A stretch of DNA of 15,238 nucleotides from DRVV01 sp038868255 (GTDB lineage Archaea > Thermoproteota > Bathyarchaeia > Bathyarchaeales > Bathycorpusculaceae). Positions 6,991-13,900 of this stretch are shown here, one piece after another; within the stretch, counting starts at the first letter, position 1, and every line of letters begins with the position of its first letter. The stretch covers positions 1 through 15,238 of the forward strand of contig JAWCTJ010000028.1 in assembly GCA_038868255.1 (NCBI GenBank), given 5' to 3'. Below the pieces are notes generated by a model. That model was given only the letters and a program-made list of their open reading frames with translations. It did no database searches and was not told the origin of the DNA. Made by a program: the position numbers and the translations under genes.

Positions 6991-7434
6991 GTGGAATCTA
7001 GGAGGCGACGCTCAATTTTTGACATAATAGACGAGTACTTTGAAAAAGTTGAGGAATTGGCAGACAGACTGGAAGAAGTGTTTTTTGAAAAACCAAGCTG
7101 GAACTGTAAAACATGCACAATAGAACCGCTTAGGGACGTTAGAGTAACACCTGATGAAGTGATAGTAACTGTGGATTTGCCGTACGCAGAAGAAAATACA
7201 ATAAAAGTCATACCGGTAGGCAGGGACAAAATTTCAATTTCAGCCGAGATGAAGAGAAAAGTGAGTTTTGATGATTTTGGTATAACACATTATAAAGGCG
7301 AGTTTCAAAGATTCCACTGCGAGGCACGTGTTCCAGTTCCAGTTTACACGGATCGTATGGAAGTTCACTTTAAAAGAGGGATGCTGGAGATAAGATTACC
7401 AAGAAAACACGAATATGAAATTCCCATCGAATGA
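6991..7434 (+). CDS. Hsp20/alpha-crystallin small heat-shock protein
   Basis: 147 residues. Small heat-shock proteins are ATP-independent chaperones that form large oligomers and hold unfolding proteins. An N-terminal Arg-rich and acidic helical arm (about 1-32) leads into an alpha-crystallin domain (about 46-140). That domain contains VTPDEVIVTVDLPYAEEN, a YKGEFQRFHCEARVPVPV strand and MEVHFKRGMLEIRLPRK, the equivalent of the family's AxxxxGVLxxxxPK signature. The protein ends YEIPIE, an Ile-Pro-Ile motif (144-146) matching the I-x-I tail that plugs neighbouring dimers. A CxxC lies at about 34-37 (CKTC). The start is GTG, set by AGGAGG 7 bases upstream; the TAG stop of the PAC2 gene lies inside that site. 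Likely co-transcribed and translationally coupled with the PAC2 gene. Confidence 0.88.
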   Translation: MESRRRRSIFDIIDEYFEKVEELADRLEEVFFEKPSWNCKTCTIEPLRDVRVTPDEVIVTVDLPYAEENTIKVIPVGRDKISISAEMKRKVSFDDFGITHYKGEFQRFHCEARVPVPVYTDRMEVHFKRGMLEIRLPRKHEYEIPIE

Positions 7435-7507
7435 AGCCTCAGCGCTCATTGGTCTTCATTTATCAGACGGCTCTTCTTGCATCATCGGCTCCAAAAACTA
7501 AACCAGA

Positions 7508-7556
7508 AAAGGTGAAGATAAACTTTCGCTACTTAGTACGCACTATCTTTACCTTT
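7508..7556. repeat. Imperfect inverted repeat at the Hsp20/aIF5A convergent junction
   Basis: AAAGGTGAAGATA (7508-7520) pairs with TATCTTTACCTTT (7544-7556): 13 base pairs with one G-T wobble and a 23-base loop. The right arm lies inside the last codons of the aIF5A gene (stop at 7529-7531) and the left arm is beyond its stop, so the hairpin straddles the 3' end of that gene. It lies 73 bases after the Hsp20 stop. It may act as a processing or termination structure for one or both convergent transcripts; no U-run follows, so a simple terminator is not shown. Confidence 0.35.
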
Positions 7557-7921
7557 CCAAGGATCCGCCAATATTCTATTTCAACGCCGGGGGCGAGTTT
7601 GGACTTCAAATCCTCTTCCTCAGGGTAGGGTGCATCCAAGTACTCGTATGTTTCCAGATCCATAATCTGAATGCTTGCAGGGGTTACCGCAAAAACTTGT
7701 CCACTCCTTTTATCTATTATCGGCACCTCAATTGTAGCATCGACGGGCTTAACTATACTTCTTTTCACCCCGTCAAAAATGCCGATTGCCACTATTCTCG
7801 CTTTGGCAGAACCATGTTTGCCCGGCTTAGATTTCGTTATCTCAACAATACGGCAGGGTTCACCATCGACGATAATATACCCGCCTTCTTTTAGACTTCC
7901 TACATCAACTGGTTTGCTCAT
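7529..7921 (-). CDS. eif5A: Translation factor aIF5A (hypusine-containing)
   Basis: 130 residues, full length for archaeal IF5A. The factor binds the ribosomal E site and relieves stalling, for example at polyproline stretches, and may act in termination. Lys35 in the loop SKPGKHGSAKAR is the site that deoxyhypusine synthase modifies. The N-terminal SH3-like domain (1-70) is followed by an OB-fold domain from about 73. The frame extends to an upstream GTG, but that codon belongs to the GGTGGT ribosome binding site of the ATG at 7921, which was therefore chosen. It is divergent from the NAD kinase gene across a 99-base gap and convergent with the Hsp20 gene. Confidence 0.95.
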   Translation of the reverse strand: MSKPVDVGSLKEGGYIIVDGEPCRIVEITKSKPGKHGSAKARIVAIGIFDGVKRSIVKPVDATIEVPIIDKRSGQVFAVTPASIQIMDLETYEYLDAPYPEEEDLKSKLAPGVEIEYWRILGKVKIVRTK

Positions 7922-7970
7922 TTTTACCACCTGAACTAGTAAACTTCACAACAGCAATTTTAAACAACAC

Positions 7971-7981
7971 CCATATATAAG
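7971..7981. promoter_or_regulatory. Symmetric TATA element shared by aIF5A and NAD kinase genes
   Basis: CCATATATAAG has a palindromic ATATAT core (7973-7978) in the 99-base gap between divergent genes. A start site 25 bases to the right (about 8001) would leave about 20 bases to the NAD kinase TTG at 8021; one 25 bases to the left (about 7951) would leave about 30 bases to the aIF5A ATG at 7921. Both distances are normal, so one box could serve both directions. A second A/T stretch, TAATTAAAT near 7989-7997, is a weaker candidate for the plus strand. Confidence 0.45.
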
Positions 7982-8020
7982 TTGAGGTAATTAAATCGTG
8001 TTTGCATCGAAGGGAGACAA

Positions 8021-8875
8021 TTGTTTGAAAGCGTCGGCTTAATCGCGCGTTCTGACAAGAAAAACGCTGTAAAACTTGCAGAAAACCTAGCGGAGTACCT
8101 AAACTCAAGGGGATTGAATGTTTACGTCGAGGAATCTCTAAAGGGCCATGTGGGAACACATCAGAATTTTTTGCCACTTGAAAAAATGATCACAGATCTC
8201 ATAATAACTATAGGTGGCGATGGAACAATTTTAAGAACCTGCATGGCTATGCCGAACCCGGAAATACCTATCTTGGCGATAAATATGGGTGTACGCGGAT
8301 TCCTAACCGAAGTGCCTCCAAAAGAAGCCTTTTCAGCTGTGGATAAGTGTCTAAGGGGCGAATTCGTTACAGAAAAATGCTCAAAAATCACCATAATGGC
8401 TGATAATTTCAAATTTCCAGACGCCTTAAACGAGGTGGTTATCTCAGTAGGCGAACCCGTTAAATTGCTTTACGCGAGAATTTTAAAGGAAAATGAGCAT
8501 GTTATCGCTTGCCAAGCGGACGGATTAATAATAGCAACGCAAACGGGTTCCACAGCGTATTCTCTTTCAGCAGGGGGACCCGTTTTAGATCCACGTGTAG
8601 AAGCGTTTGTTTTAACTCCAATATGCTCCTTAAGTGTTCTACGCTCTATGGTTTTTCCTTTAGATTCAAAAATTACAGTGGAAGTTATTAGACCCAAAAA
8701 AATCCTCATAGTTGTTGATGGGGCCTACAAGCAATTTATGGATTCTAACTATCCGAGAATAACTGTGACCCGTTCAGAGCATAAAGCAACGTTCATTAGA
8801 TTTAGAGAAAACTTCTACCATAGATTAAGAAGTAGGTTACTCTTTAGAGGCGTGGGAGGAGAACGAAACGGTTGA
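8021..8875 (+). CDS. nadK: NAD kinase (ATP/polyphosphate-NAD kinase family)
   Basis: 284 residues. It phosphorylates NAD to NADP, the only route to NADP in the cell. Diagnostic motifs are ITIGGDGTILR, with GGDGT at 65-69 that binds phosphate and holds the catalytic Asp67; the NMGVRGFLTEV segment; LNEVVI with the NE dinucleotide; and DGLIIATQTGSTAYSLSAGG, which binds NAD. The length is normal for the archaeal form. No ATG or GTG is available near the family start; the TTG at 8021 has GGGAG 4 bases upstream and gives the expected beta strand FESVGLIAR directly after the initiator. First gene of a three-gene plus-strand operon; its TGA stop overlaps the ATG of nob1 by one base. Divergent from aIF5A. 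Confidence 0.93.
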   Translation: MFESVGLIARSDKKNAVKLAENLAEYLNSRGLNVYVEESLKGHVGTHQNFLPLEKMITDLIITIGGDGTILRTCMAMPNPEIPILAINMGVRGFLTEVPPKEAFSAVDKCLRGEFVTEKCSKITIMADNFKFPDALNEVVISVGEPVKLLYARILKENEHVIACQADGLIIATQTGSTAYSLSAGGPVLDPRVEAFVLTPICSLSVLRSMVFPLDSKITVEVIRPKKILIVVDGAYKQFMDSNYPRITVTRSEHKATFIRFRENFYHRLRSRLLFRGVGGERNG

Positions 8876-9428
8876 TGCCTTCAAACCAACTAAAAAAGTT
8901 TTAGTTCTGGACACGTCAGCATTTGTAGCGGGTTTTGATCCTTTATCGGCAGAAGCAGAGCAATACGTCGTTCCAGCGGTTGTAGATGAGTATATCGGAG
9001 AATTAGCAACGAAAATGCGATTTAACGTGGCGATGGAAAGTGGAAAGCTTAAGGTTAAAAAACCCGATGATGCGTTACTGGCCAAGGTTAAAACTGCAGC
9101 GGCAACCATAGGGGATCTTGCTTCTCTATCAAGAACTGATCTCCAAATTTTGGCACTAGCACTTCAACTTAAAACGGAAAAAAGATCACCACTAATAATA
9201 ACTGATGATTACTCTATACAAAACGTTGCCAAGCACCTAGGCATAGAATATGCCCCTCTTGCAACATTTGGGATACGTGTTCCCATAAAATGGACACGTT
9301 ACTGTCCGGCATGCCACCAAAAATACTCCGCAGACTACAAAATCAAATATTGCAGAGTGTGCGGCGTGGAACTTAAAAGGAAACCGCTGAAAAGATCAAT
9401 AAAGAGCAAAGAAGGAGGAATTATATGA
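8875..9428 (+). CDS. nob1: Endoribonuclease Nob1 (PIN domain and zinc ribbon), frameshifted at its start
   Basis: Nob1 makes the final cut that forms the 3' end of 16S rRNA. The PIN domain is clear: VLVLDTSAFVAGFDP with the first catalytic Asp, VVDEYI, SRTDLQILALA and ITDDYSIQNVA. It is followed by a zinc ribbon, CPACHQKY...YCRVCGVEL. The frame coding all of this is open from 8829 but has no ATG, GTG or TTG before residue Met48, which lies past the first catalytic Asp. The ATG at 8875, overlapping the nadK stop, is one frame off and hits TAG at 8902. Adding a single A to the A6 run at 8892-8897 joins them into a 184-residue protein starting MPSNQLKKVLVLDTSAF, a normal Nob1 N-terminus. A GGGAGGAG site lies at 8854-8861. 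So this is a sequence error, a real mutation, or unusual initiation or slippage. It overlaps the next gene at ATGA. Confidence 0.85.
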
Positions 9429-10000
9429 GTTACATTGAAAGAAGAGGAGTTTATTTTCGTAAGGCGGGCAAACACAACACAGACATATTGTTAAGCATAG
9501 TTAAGGAATATGTTGAAAAAGAAGGAATAAAAGATATAGTTATAGCTTCTTCAACAGGTGAAACCGGATCTAAAGCCTCGGAGATATTCAAAGGTTACAA
9601 CTTAGTAGTGGTCACTCACTGTTTTGGTTTCACAAAACCGGGAGCTACAGAGTTGAACGAGATTTATAAACAGAGTATTTTAAGAAATGGTGCAAAGATT
9701 TTTACGGGAACTCATGCACTTAGCAGCGTTGAGCGAGCAATAAGAACAAAATTTGGTGCAATCCAGCCACTAGAACTAATAGCCAATACTCTAAGGCTCA
9801 TGGGAGAGGGGACAAAGGTATGTGTGGAAATAGTCCTCATGGCGGCGGATGCGGGTCTAATTCCAGTAGACAAAGATGTAGTTGCCATAGCAGGCACTGC
9901 TGAAGGGGCGGATACAGCACTACGTATACGTCCAGCTAACACCGTAAGGTTTTTCGACTTAAGAATAAAAGAAGTTATCGCCAAGCCTTTATCTTCCTGA
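9425..10000 (+). CDS. Pyruvate kinase C-terminal-like (alpha/beta) conserved protein
   Basis: 191 residues, similar to the stand-alone archaeal and bacterial proteins that look like the C-terminal allosteric domain of pyruvate kinase without the catalytic barrel (the COG1751 type). The signature is IVIASSTGETGSKASEIF (about 39-56) followed by LVVVTHCFGFTKPG, a Rossmann-like small-molecule-binding layout. It ends with a Gly/Ala-rich segment, VVAIAGTAEGADTALRIRP, and FFDLRIKEVIAKP. No enzyme activity can be assigned. The ATG at 9425 overlaps the nob1 stop as ATGA and is set by GGAGG 7 bases upstream, so it is coupled to nadK and nob1. Its stop lies only 18 bases from the end of the convergent aminotransferase gene. 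Confidence 0.8.
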   Translation: MSYIERRGVYFRKAGKHNTDILLSIVKEYVEKEGIKDIVIASSTGETGSKASEIFKGYNLVVVTHCFGFTKPGATELNEIYKQSILRNGAKIFTGTHALSSVERAIRTKFGAIQPLELIANTLRLMGEGTKVCVEIVLMAADAGLIPVDKDVVAIAGTAEGADTALRIRPANTVRFFDLRIKEVIAKPLSS

Positions 10001-10018
10001 GAATGAATTACTGAGCCT

Positions 10019-11365
10019 TTAACCCTCTTTTCCAACATCTTTCACAACGTCTTCCACGATGTCCATCGCAGAATCAACAAGATCTCTTGATATGTTAAGC
10101 GGAGGAGCAATTACTACGGTGGAGATTCCACAAGAAGATAAGAGGACACCACGTTTCCATGAGCGCATGATAATCTCATGAGCTTTCTCTCGTGATGGTT
10201 TATTGTCTTCATCGGCATCCACAATTTCCATGCCTACCATTAATCCTTTCCCTCTAACATCTCCTATAACATTACAGCTTTCCCTCAATTCTTCCAACCG
10301 CTTCATAATATAAGTGCCTTGTTTGGTCGCATTCTCCAACAACCTATCCTCGTAGATAACATCAATGACAGCTAAAGCCGCAGCACATGCAAGAGGATTT
10401 CCACCAACAGTGCTTGAATGCGAGCCACCTAACCAATCCATGACTTTTTCCTTGGCCATTACAGCCCCTAGCGGCAAACCGGAGGCTAAAGAATCAGCGG
10501 TGCATAAAACGTCAGGCTCAACATTCCAGTGCTCTATAGCAAACCATTTACCAGTTCTGCCAACACCAGTTTGTATTTCATCATCTACAAGCAAAAGTCC
10601 ATGCTTATCAGCTAGTTTCCTCAGCCGCTGGAAATATTCTGACGGCGGAACAATTAAACCGCCTTCGCCTTGGATGGTCTCGAACAGAATAGCAGCAACA
10701 TCTTCTGGAGGGGCATATTTTTGCAATACAAAATCCTCTATAAAGTCTACACACCAGTAATGACATGATGGGTATGTTTGCTTGAAAGGGCAACGGTAGC
10801 AGTAGGGATAAGGAACATTAATCACCCCAGGCATAAATGGGGAGAAATATCTCCTCTGAACGGACATGTTTGAAGTGAAAGCCAGAGCTCCCATGCCAAT
10901 GCTACCATGGAAAGCGTTTATAAAGCCAATAAAAAGCGGCTTACGAGTATGCCATCTCATCAATTTAATCGCAGTTTCAACAGTCTCCGAACCGCTGTTG
11001 CAAAAGAAGATTTTATTTCTAGATCTAATAGGGGAAATCTCAGTTAATTTTTCGGCTAAGGCGATGAGTTCTTCATAATAAAATTTCGATGCGGAATAAT
11101 GTAAAAAAAGGTCGCACTGTTTCTTTATAGCAGAAGTCACCTTGGGATGGCAGTGCCCGACATTTAAGCATAAAAGTCCAGAATTGAAGTCGATGTACTC
11201 ATTACCGTCAACATCAACAACAACACAACCTCTACCAGCTTTAATCACCAATGGATAGAAACGTGAATAGGAAGGGGAAACTAAAGTTACATCCCTCTTG
11301 ACTATTTCACGCGCATTCGGCCCAGGTGGAGAAACGATTATTCTCGGATATCCATCTGCACTCAT
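10019..11365 (-). CDS. Class III aminotransferase-fold protein lacking the PLP lysine
   Basis: 448 residues of the class III (GabT/ArgD-like) fold-type I aminotransferase family, which moves amino groups or racemises amino acids using pyridoxal phosphate. The active-site frame is well kept: FCNSGSETVETAIKL (phosphate loop), NAFHGSIGMGAL, ETIQGEGG, LLVDDEIQTGVGRTGKW with the PLP-pyridine Asp (about 262), and STVGGNPLACAAAL. The one missing element is the Schiff-base Lys: the family's A-K-(G/S)-(I/L)-A-S-G-LPLGA reads TADSLASGLPLGA, with Asp291 (codon GAT, 10493-10495). A Cys cluster, C189-x2-C192-x8-C201-x3-C205, lies after the FHG region. The frame continues to a TTG, but the ATG at 11365 has GGTGGG 9 bases upstream. 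A single gene with its own TATA-like box. Activity and substrate are unknown: it may be inactive, a partner subunit or a non-classical PLP protein. Confidence 0.9.
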   Translation of the reverse strand: MSADGYPRIIVSPPGPNAREIVKRDVTLVSPSYSRFYPLVIKAGRGCVVVDVDGNEYIDFNSGLLCLNVGHCHPKVTSAIKKQCDLFLHYSASKFYYEELIALAEKLTEISPIRSRNKIFFCNSGSETVETAIKLMRWHTRKPLFIGFINAFHGSIGMGALAFTSNMSVQRRYFSPFMPGVINVPYPYCYRCPFKQTYPSCHYWCVDFIEDFVLQKYAPPEDVAAILFETIQGEGGLIVPPSEYFQRLRKLADKHGLLLVDDEIQTGVGRTGKWFAIEHWNVEPDVLCTADSLASGLPLGAVMAKEKVMDWLGGSHSSTVGGNPLACAAALAVIDVIYEDRLLENATKQGTYIMKRLEELRESCNVIGDVRGKGLMVGMEIVDADEDNKPSREKAHEIIMRSWKRGVLLSSCGISTVVIAPPLNISRDLVDSAMDIVEDVVKDVGKEG

Positions 11366-11397
11366 AACACGAAGCCCACCAATCAAAACGATGTTAC

Positions 11398-11413
11398 AAT
11401 AATTTTAATAAAA
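11398..11413 (-). promoter_or_regulatory. TATA-like promoter of the aminotransferase-like gene
   Basis: On the minus strand this reads TTTTATTAAAATTATT. A start site about 25 bases downstream would fall near 11380, giving a leader of about 15 bases that includes the GGTGGG ribosome binding site of the ATG at 11365. The remaining bases up to the Alba gene stop at 11490 show only a weak 5-bp inverted repeat (CGGGA/TCCCG). Confidence 0.35.
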
Positions 11414-11489
11414 CATCTACAACCACAAATAACTTTTTCAACCGGGATTCCGCGCAAGATTATAGCAGACGTGACTCCCGCGATTATGT

Positions 11490-11795
11490 TTAAGGCCTTG
11501 TAACCGTTATCTCAATGATTGATACGTTAGTCTTTTGTCCGTTGCTACGTGTTACTTCTTCAGTACCTATTGTGATGTCTTGTAATTGAAGGTCCTTGAT
11601 GAAAGCTCGCCGCAGCAATTCAACGGTATCTACAGCCCTACTAATTGCTCGCCCCCTAGCTTTAATCATAACTTTCTTAGCCCCTGAGTTGAAGAAGGTC
11701 AAACAAGCAACCACGTAGTTCATTATTGGCTTCTTACCTATTAGGACAGTGCTCTCATTGGATTTTTCAAGCTTTTTTTGCTTTTCTTCAGACAT
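11490..11795 (-). CDS. albA: Alba DNA/RNA-binding chromatin protein
   Basis: 101 residues. Alba dimers coat DNA and also bind RNA; they are among the most abundant archaeal nucleoid proteins. After a charged tail (1-13) comes the family start TVLIGKKPIMNYVVACL, with the Lys21-Lys22 pair that contacts nucleic acid and is a known modification site in relatives. Next are the ARGRAISRAVDTVELLRRAF helix and the C-terminal strand VSIIEITVTRP. The length is normal, slightly extended at the N-terminus. The ATG at 11795 has AGGTG 8 bases upstream. It lies 97 bases downstream of the DUF2070 gene on the same strand, with a possible promoter of its own in the gap. Confidence 0.94.
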   Translation of the reverse strand: MSEEKQKKLEKSNESTVLIGKKPIMNYVVACLTFFNSGAKKVMIKARGRAISRAVDTVELLRRAFIKDLQLQDITIGTEEVTRSNGQKTNVSIIEITVTRP

Positions 11796-11855
11796 ACTTT
11801 ATACACCTTTCATCAAGTTGAACCCTAGGTAGCATAAAGACATACTCCATCGGGG

Positions 11856-11869
11856 TTCTTATATTTTTC
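11856..11869 (-). promoter_or_regulatory. Possible TATA box for the Alba gene
   Basis: On the minus strand this reads GAAAAATATAAGAA. A start site about 25 bases downstream would give a leader of roughly 40 bases before the Alba ATG at 11795. It fits an independently and strongly expressed chromatin gene, but co-transcription with the DUF2070 gene is also possible. Confidence 0.3.
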
Positions 11870-11892
11870 CATAATACGGAGCAAGTTTTGCC

Positions 11893-13724
11893 CTAAATTA
11901 GCAGCAATGGAGCGATCAGCATCAAGAATGTTGCTAAAAACAAAGGAATAATAATTTTTTTAGCTACCCGAATAGTGGAATCAGGGAGTATGCATAGCTT
12001 TTCTAACGACTCACGTCCAATAACCTTTACATTAGGCACTTTTATGGACTTATAACCAAAATTTGTCAATTCCAAATTAGCCATAGCGCTTCTCACAGTT
12101 TCGATGATATAGTTGATTAACTTTTCATGACTCATAACTTCGCCTATTGGATGATAGCCACGAGCGTTTAATGTCAAGGCATTAACAGAATGAGTATCCG
12201 TTGTAAGAATCTCTCCATCATCTATACCCAGACTTTTGAGTTTAGAAAGAATCTTCTCACGTAAACCAGACACCATATTATTTCCATCAATAACCAAATA
12301 CACAGCCCTCTGAACGCCAACTTCAATAACAAATGCTGTGATTCCTCCCAAGCCCATACCATCCTCCAAACGGAAAACCTCAGGTAATAAGGTAGCTGCC
12401 CCCACCTTGAATGGTTTCTTTTCCATAGATGCTGCTAGATCCAAGCATTTAGAGGAAACAAGTTTCAAAGCTTCTAAAGCTTTATCATAATCTACAACGC
12501 CATCAATGCTGTTGTGAGCATTTATAACTATGCATTGAGGAATGCCGTGTTTTCAGCCTCCTTGCGTATTAGATGAGACAATTCTTGTGGCAAATCTTCA
12601 GTGGTTCTCGGAGCTAGAGATAACATAATAATACATGTATCACCGAATATTTGGCAGGAAGCTGTCGCTAAATCATTACTGAATTTTACAAAAGGCGTTG
12701 CTGTTGCCTCTTCAGCCTTGAAACTCGAAAGCGATTCTAAAACAGACTCGATTATTTTCTGGTTTTGATTCTGAGAAACGACGTCAAGCTCATGGCCAAG
12801 CAAACTTAACGGTGTACAGGCTGTACACGATAGTTTTTGCTCTATGGAACCTTTTAGCATGGACGGAAGAAGACTGCTTCCGATGTTCTTAAATGGTCCT
12901 GGATGAACAGATGAAACTGCAATTACGGCTTTCACTTTAGATGCGCTGTTACTAAAGTTAAGCAATGAAACTTCAACATCCTTTTTCATGCTTAACTGTT
13001 CCAATATACTTTCAAATGGAGCGTTCAGGTCGGCGATCCAATTCAATAGAAAAGCCTTTAGGATGGATAAAGAGGGGATACCGGTAATTTTTATTCCGAC
13101 ACGATTTAGAAAATAGAGGAAAATTGCGCTTGATGAATAACATATAACTGAGGCATAGGCTGAAAACATAATGACTTTTTCTATTTCAATAGCGTTCCAC
13201 CAGAGGATTAGACAGGGAAGTAGACATAAATATGGCTGGATCATAGCGGCTAAAAAGTTATTTTTAGAGTTAGCGCTGGAGGTTGCATGCAATACTATAA
13301 GACGCAAAATAAAAGCAGCTGAAAAACCTAAAAGGTAAAGTTTGATGACCCATGAATAATCAAAAAATATTGCTACAACGCTTCCCATAAGAATGAACAA
13401 TGCCCATAAAATCCAGGAGTATAGCGAAAGGGCTGACGCTCGTCTCAGGTTATAAATGGCATCTTCTCTCAGAATAAAGGTCATCAAGTAATTAGAAAAT
13501 AGCGTTGTAGCAAAAAGAGAAAAGCTGAACAAGACTCCAGGTAAAAACCCATACCAAGTAGGCGTAAATGTGAACATGCCGGAAATCGCTCCAACAACGG
13601 TGCAAACAACTAAGGTTTGAAGAATTATATGCTTGTATGGGGGCAAAGTAAAAAGTGAAGAGTAATGCTTAACCGCATTATCCAGGAGTTCGTTAAGCGA
13701 CTGGTTATTAGACAACTTATCCAC
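11893..13724 (-). CDS. DUF2070 multi-pass membrane protein, split by a one-base frameshift
   Basis: Two minus-strand frames (12528-13724 and 11893-12526) are the two parts of one archaeal DUF2070 protein of about 610 residues. The first part has six predicted membrane spans (about 32-52, 59-80, 99-121, 125-145, 157-176, 183-206) and the start of the large soluble domain with the VHPGPF signature (273-278). The second carries CIVINAHNSID, the GLGGITAFVIEVG strand, TTDTHSVNALTLNARGYHPIG, and a final hydrophobic span ending at the C-terminus. The frames overlap only within 12528-12556. Adding one A to the A4 run (T4 at 12550-12553 on the plus strand) restores IRKEAE-KHGIPQCIVINAHN. The GTG at 13724 is set by a TATA-like box about 30 bases upstream; leaderless. 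The molecular function of DUF2070 is unknown. Whether the break is real or a sequencing error is undecided. Confidence 0.82.
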
Positions 13725-13752
13725 CTTAAACGGTCTATGGAAAAGTTAACAC

Positions 13753-13762
13753 CCATATTAAA
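13753..13762 (-). promoter_or_regulatory. TATA-like promoter of the DUF2070 gene
   Basis: On the minus strand this reads TTTAATATGG, centred about 33 bases before the GTG at 13724. Transcription would then begin within a few bases of the start codon, matching the absence of a clear ribosome binding site. A second A/T stretch, TTTTTTATATCTTATAC (about 13781-13797), is an alternative. Confidence 0.35.
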
Positions 13763-13900
13763 CTGACGCATAAAAAGGTGTATAAGATATAAAAAAGATT
13801 ATTGATGATAAAATTAAGTTGAACTTTTAGAAGCATTTTGAGTTTCTGTAAGAGTAACTGTTTTATTCCCAAACTGGCATTTATTATAGCTGCAAGGCCT

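Noticed and set aside
7431..7628. 65-codon plus-strand frame overlapping the Hsp20 stop
   Set aside because: It runs antisense into the conserved 3' part of aIF5A, and no domain is visible.
9015..9428. Nob1 as an intact 137-residue protein from the internal ATG
   Set aside because: It would lack the first catalytic Asp and half of the PIN domain, although the upstream codons clearly encode them.
11440..11485. CGGGA/TCCCG inverted repeat after the Alba gene as a terminator
   Set aside because: Only 5 base pairs around a long loop and no following U-run.
13838..13900. 21-residue N-terminal extension of the Sm-like protein from a TTG
   Set aside because: No ribosome binding site, and the extension is Cys/hydrophobic and unlike the rest of the protein; the ATG at 13901 is simpler.
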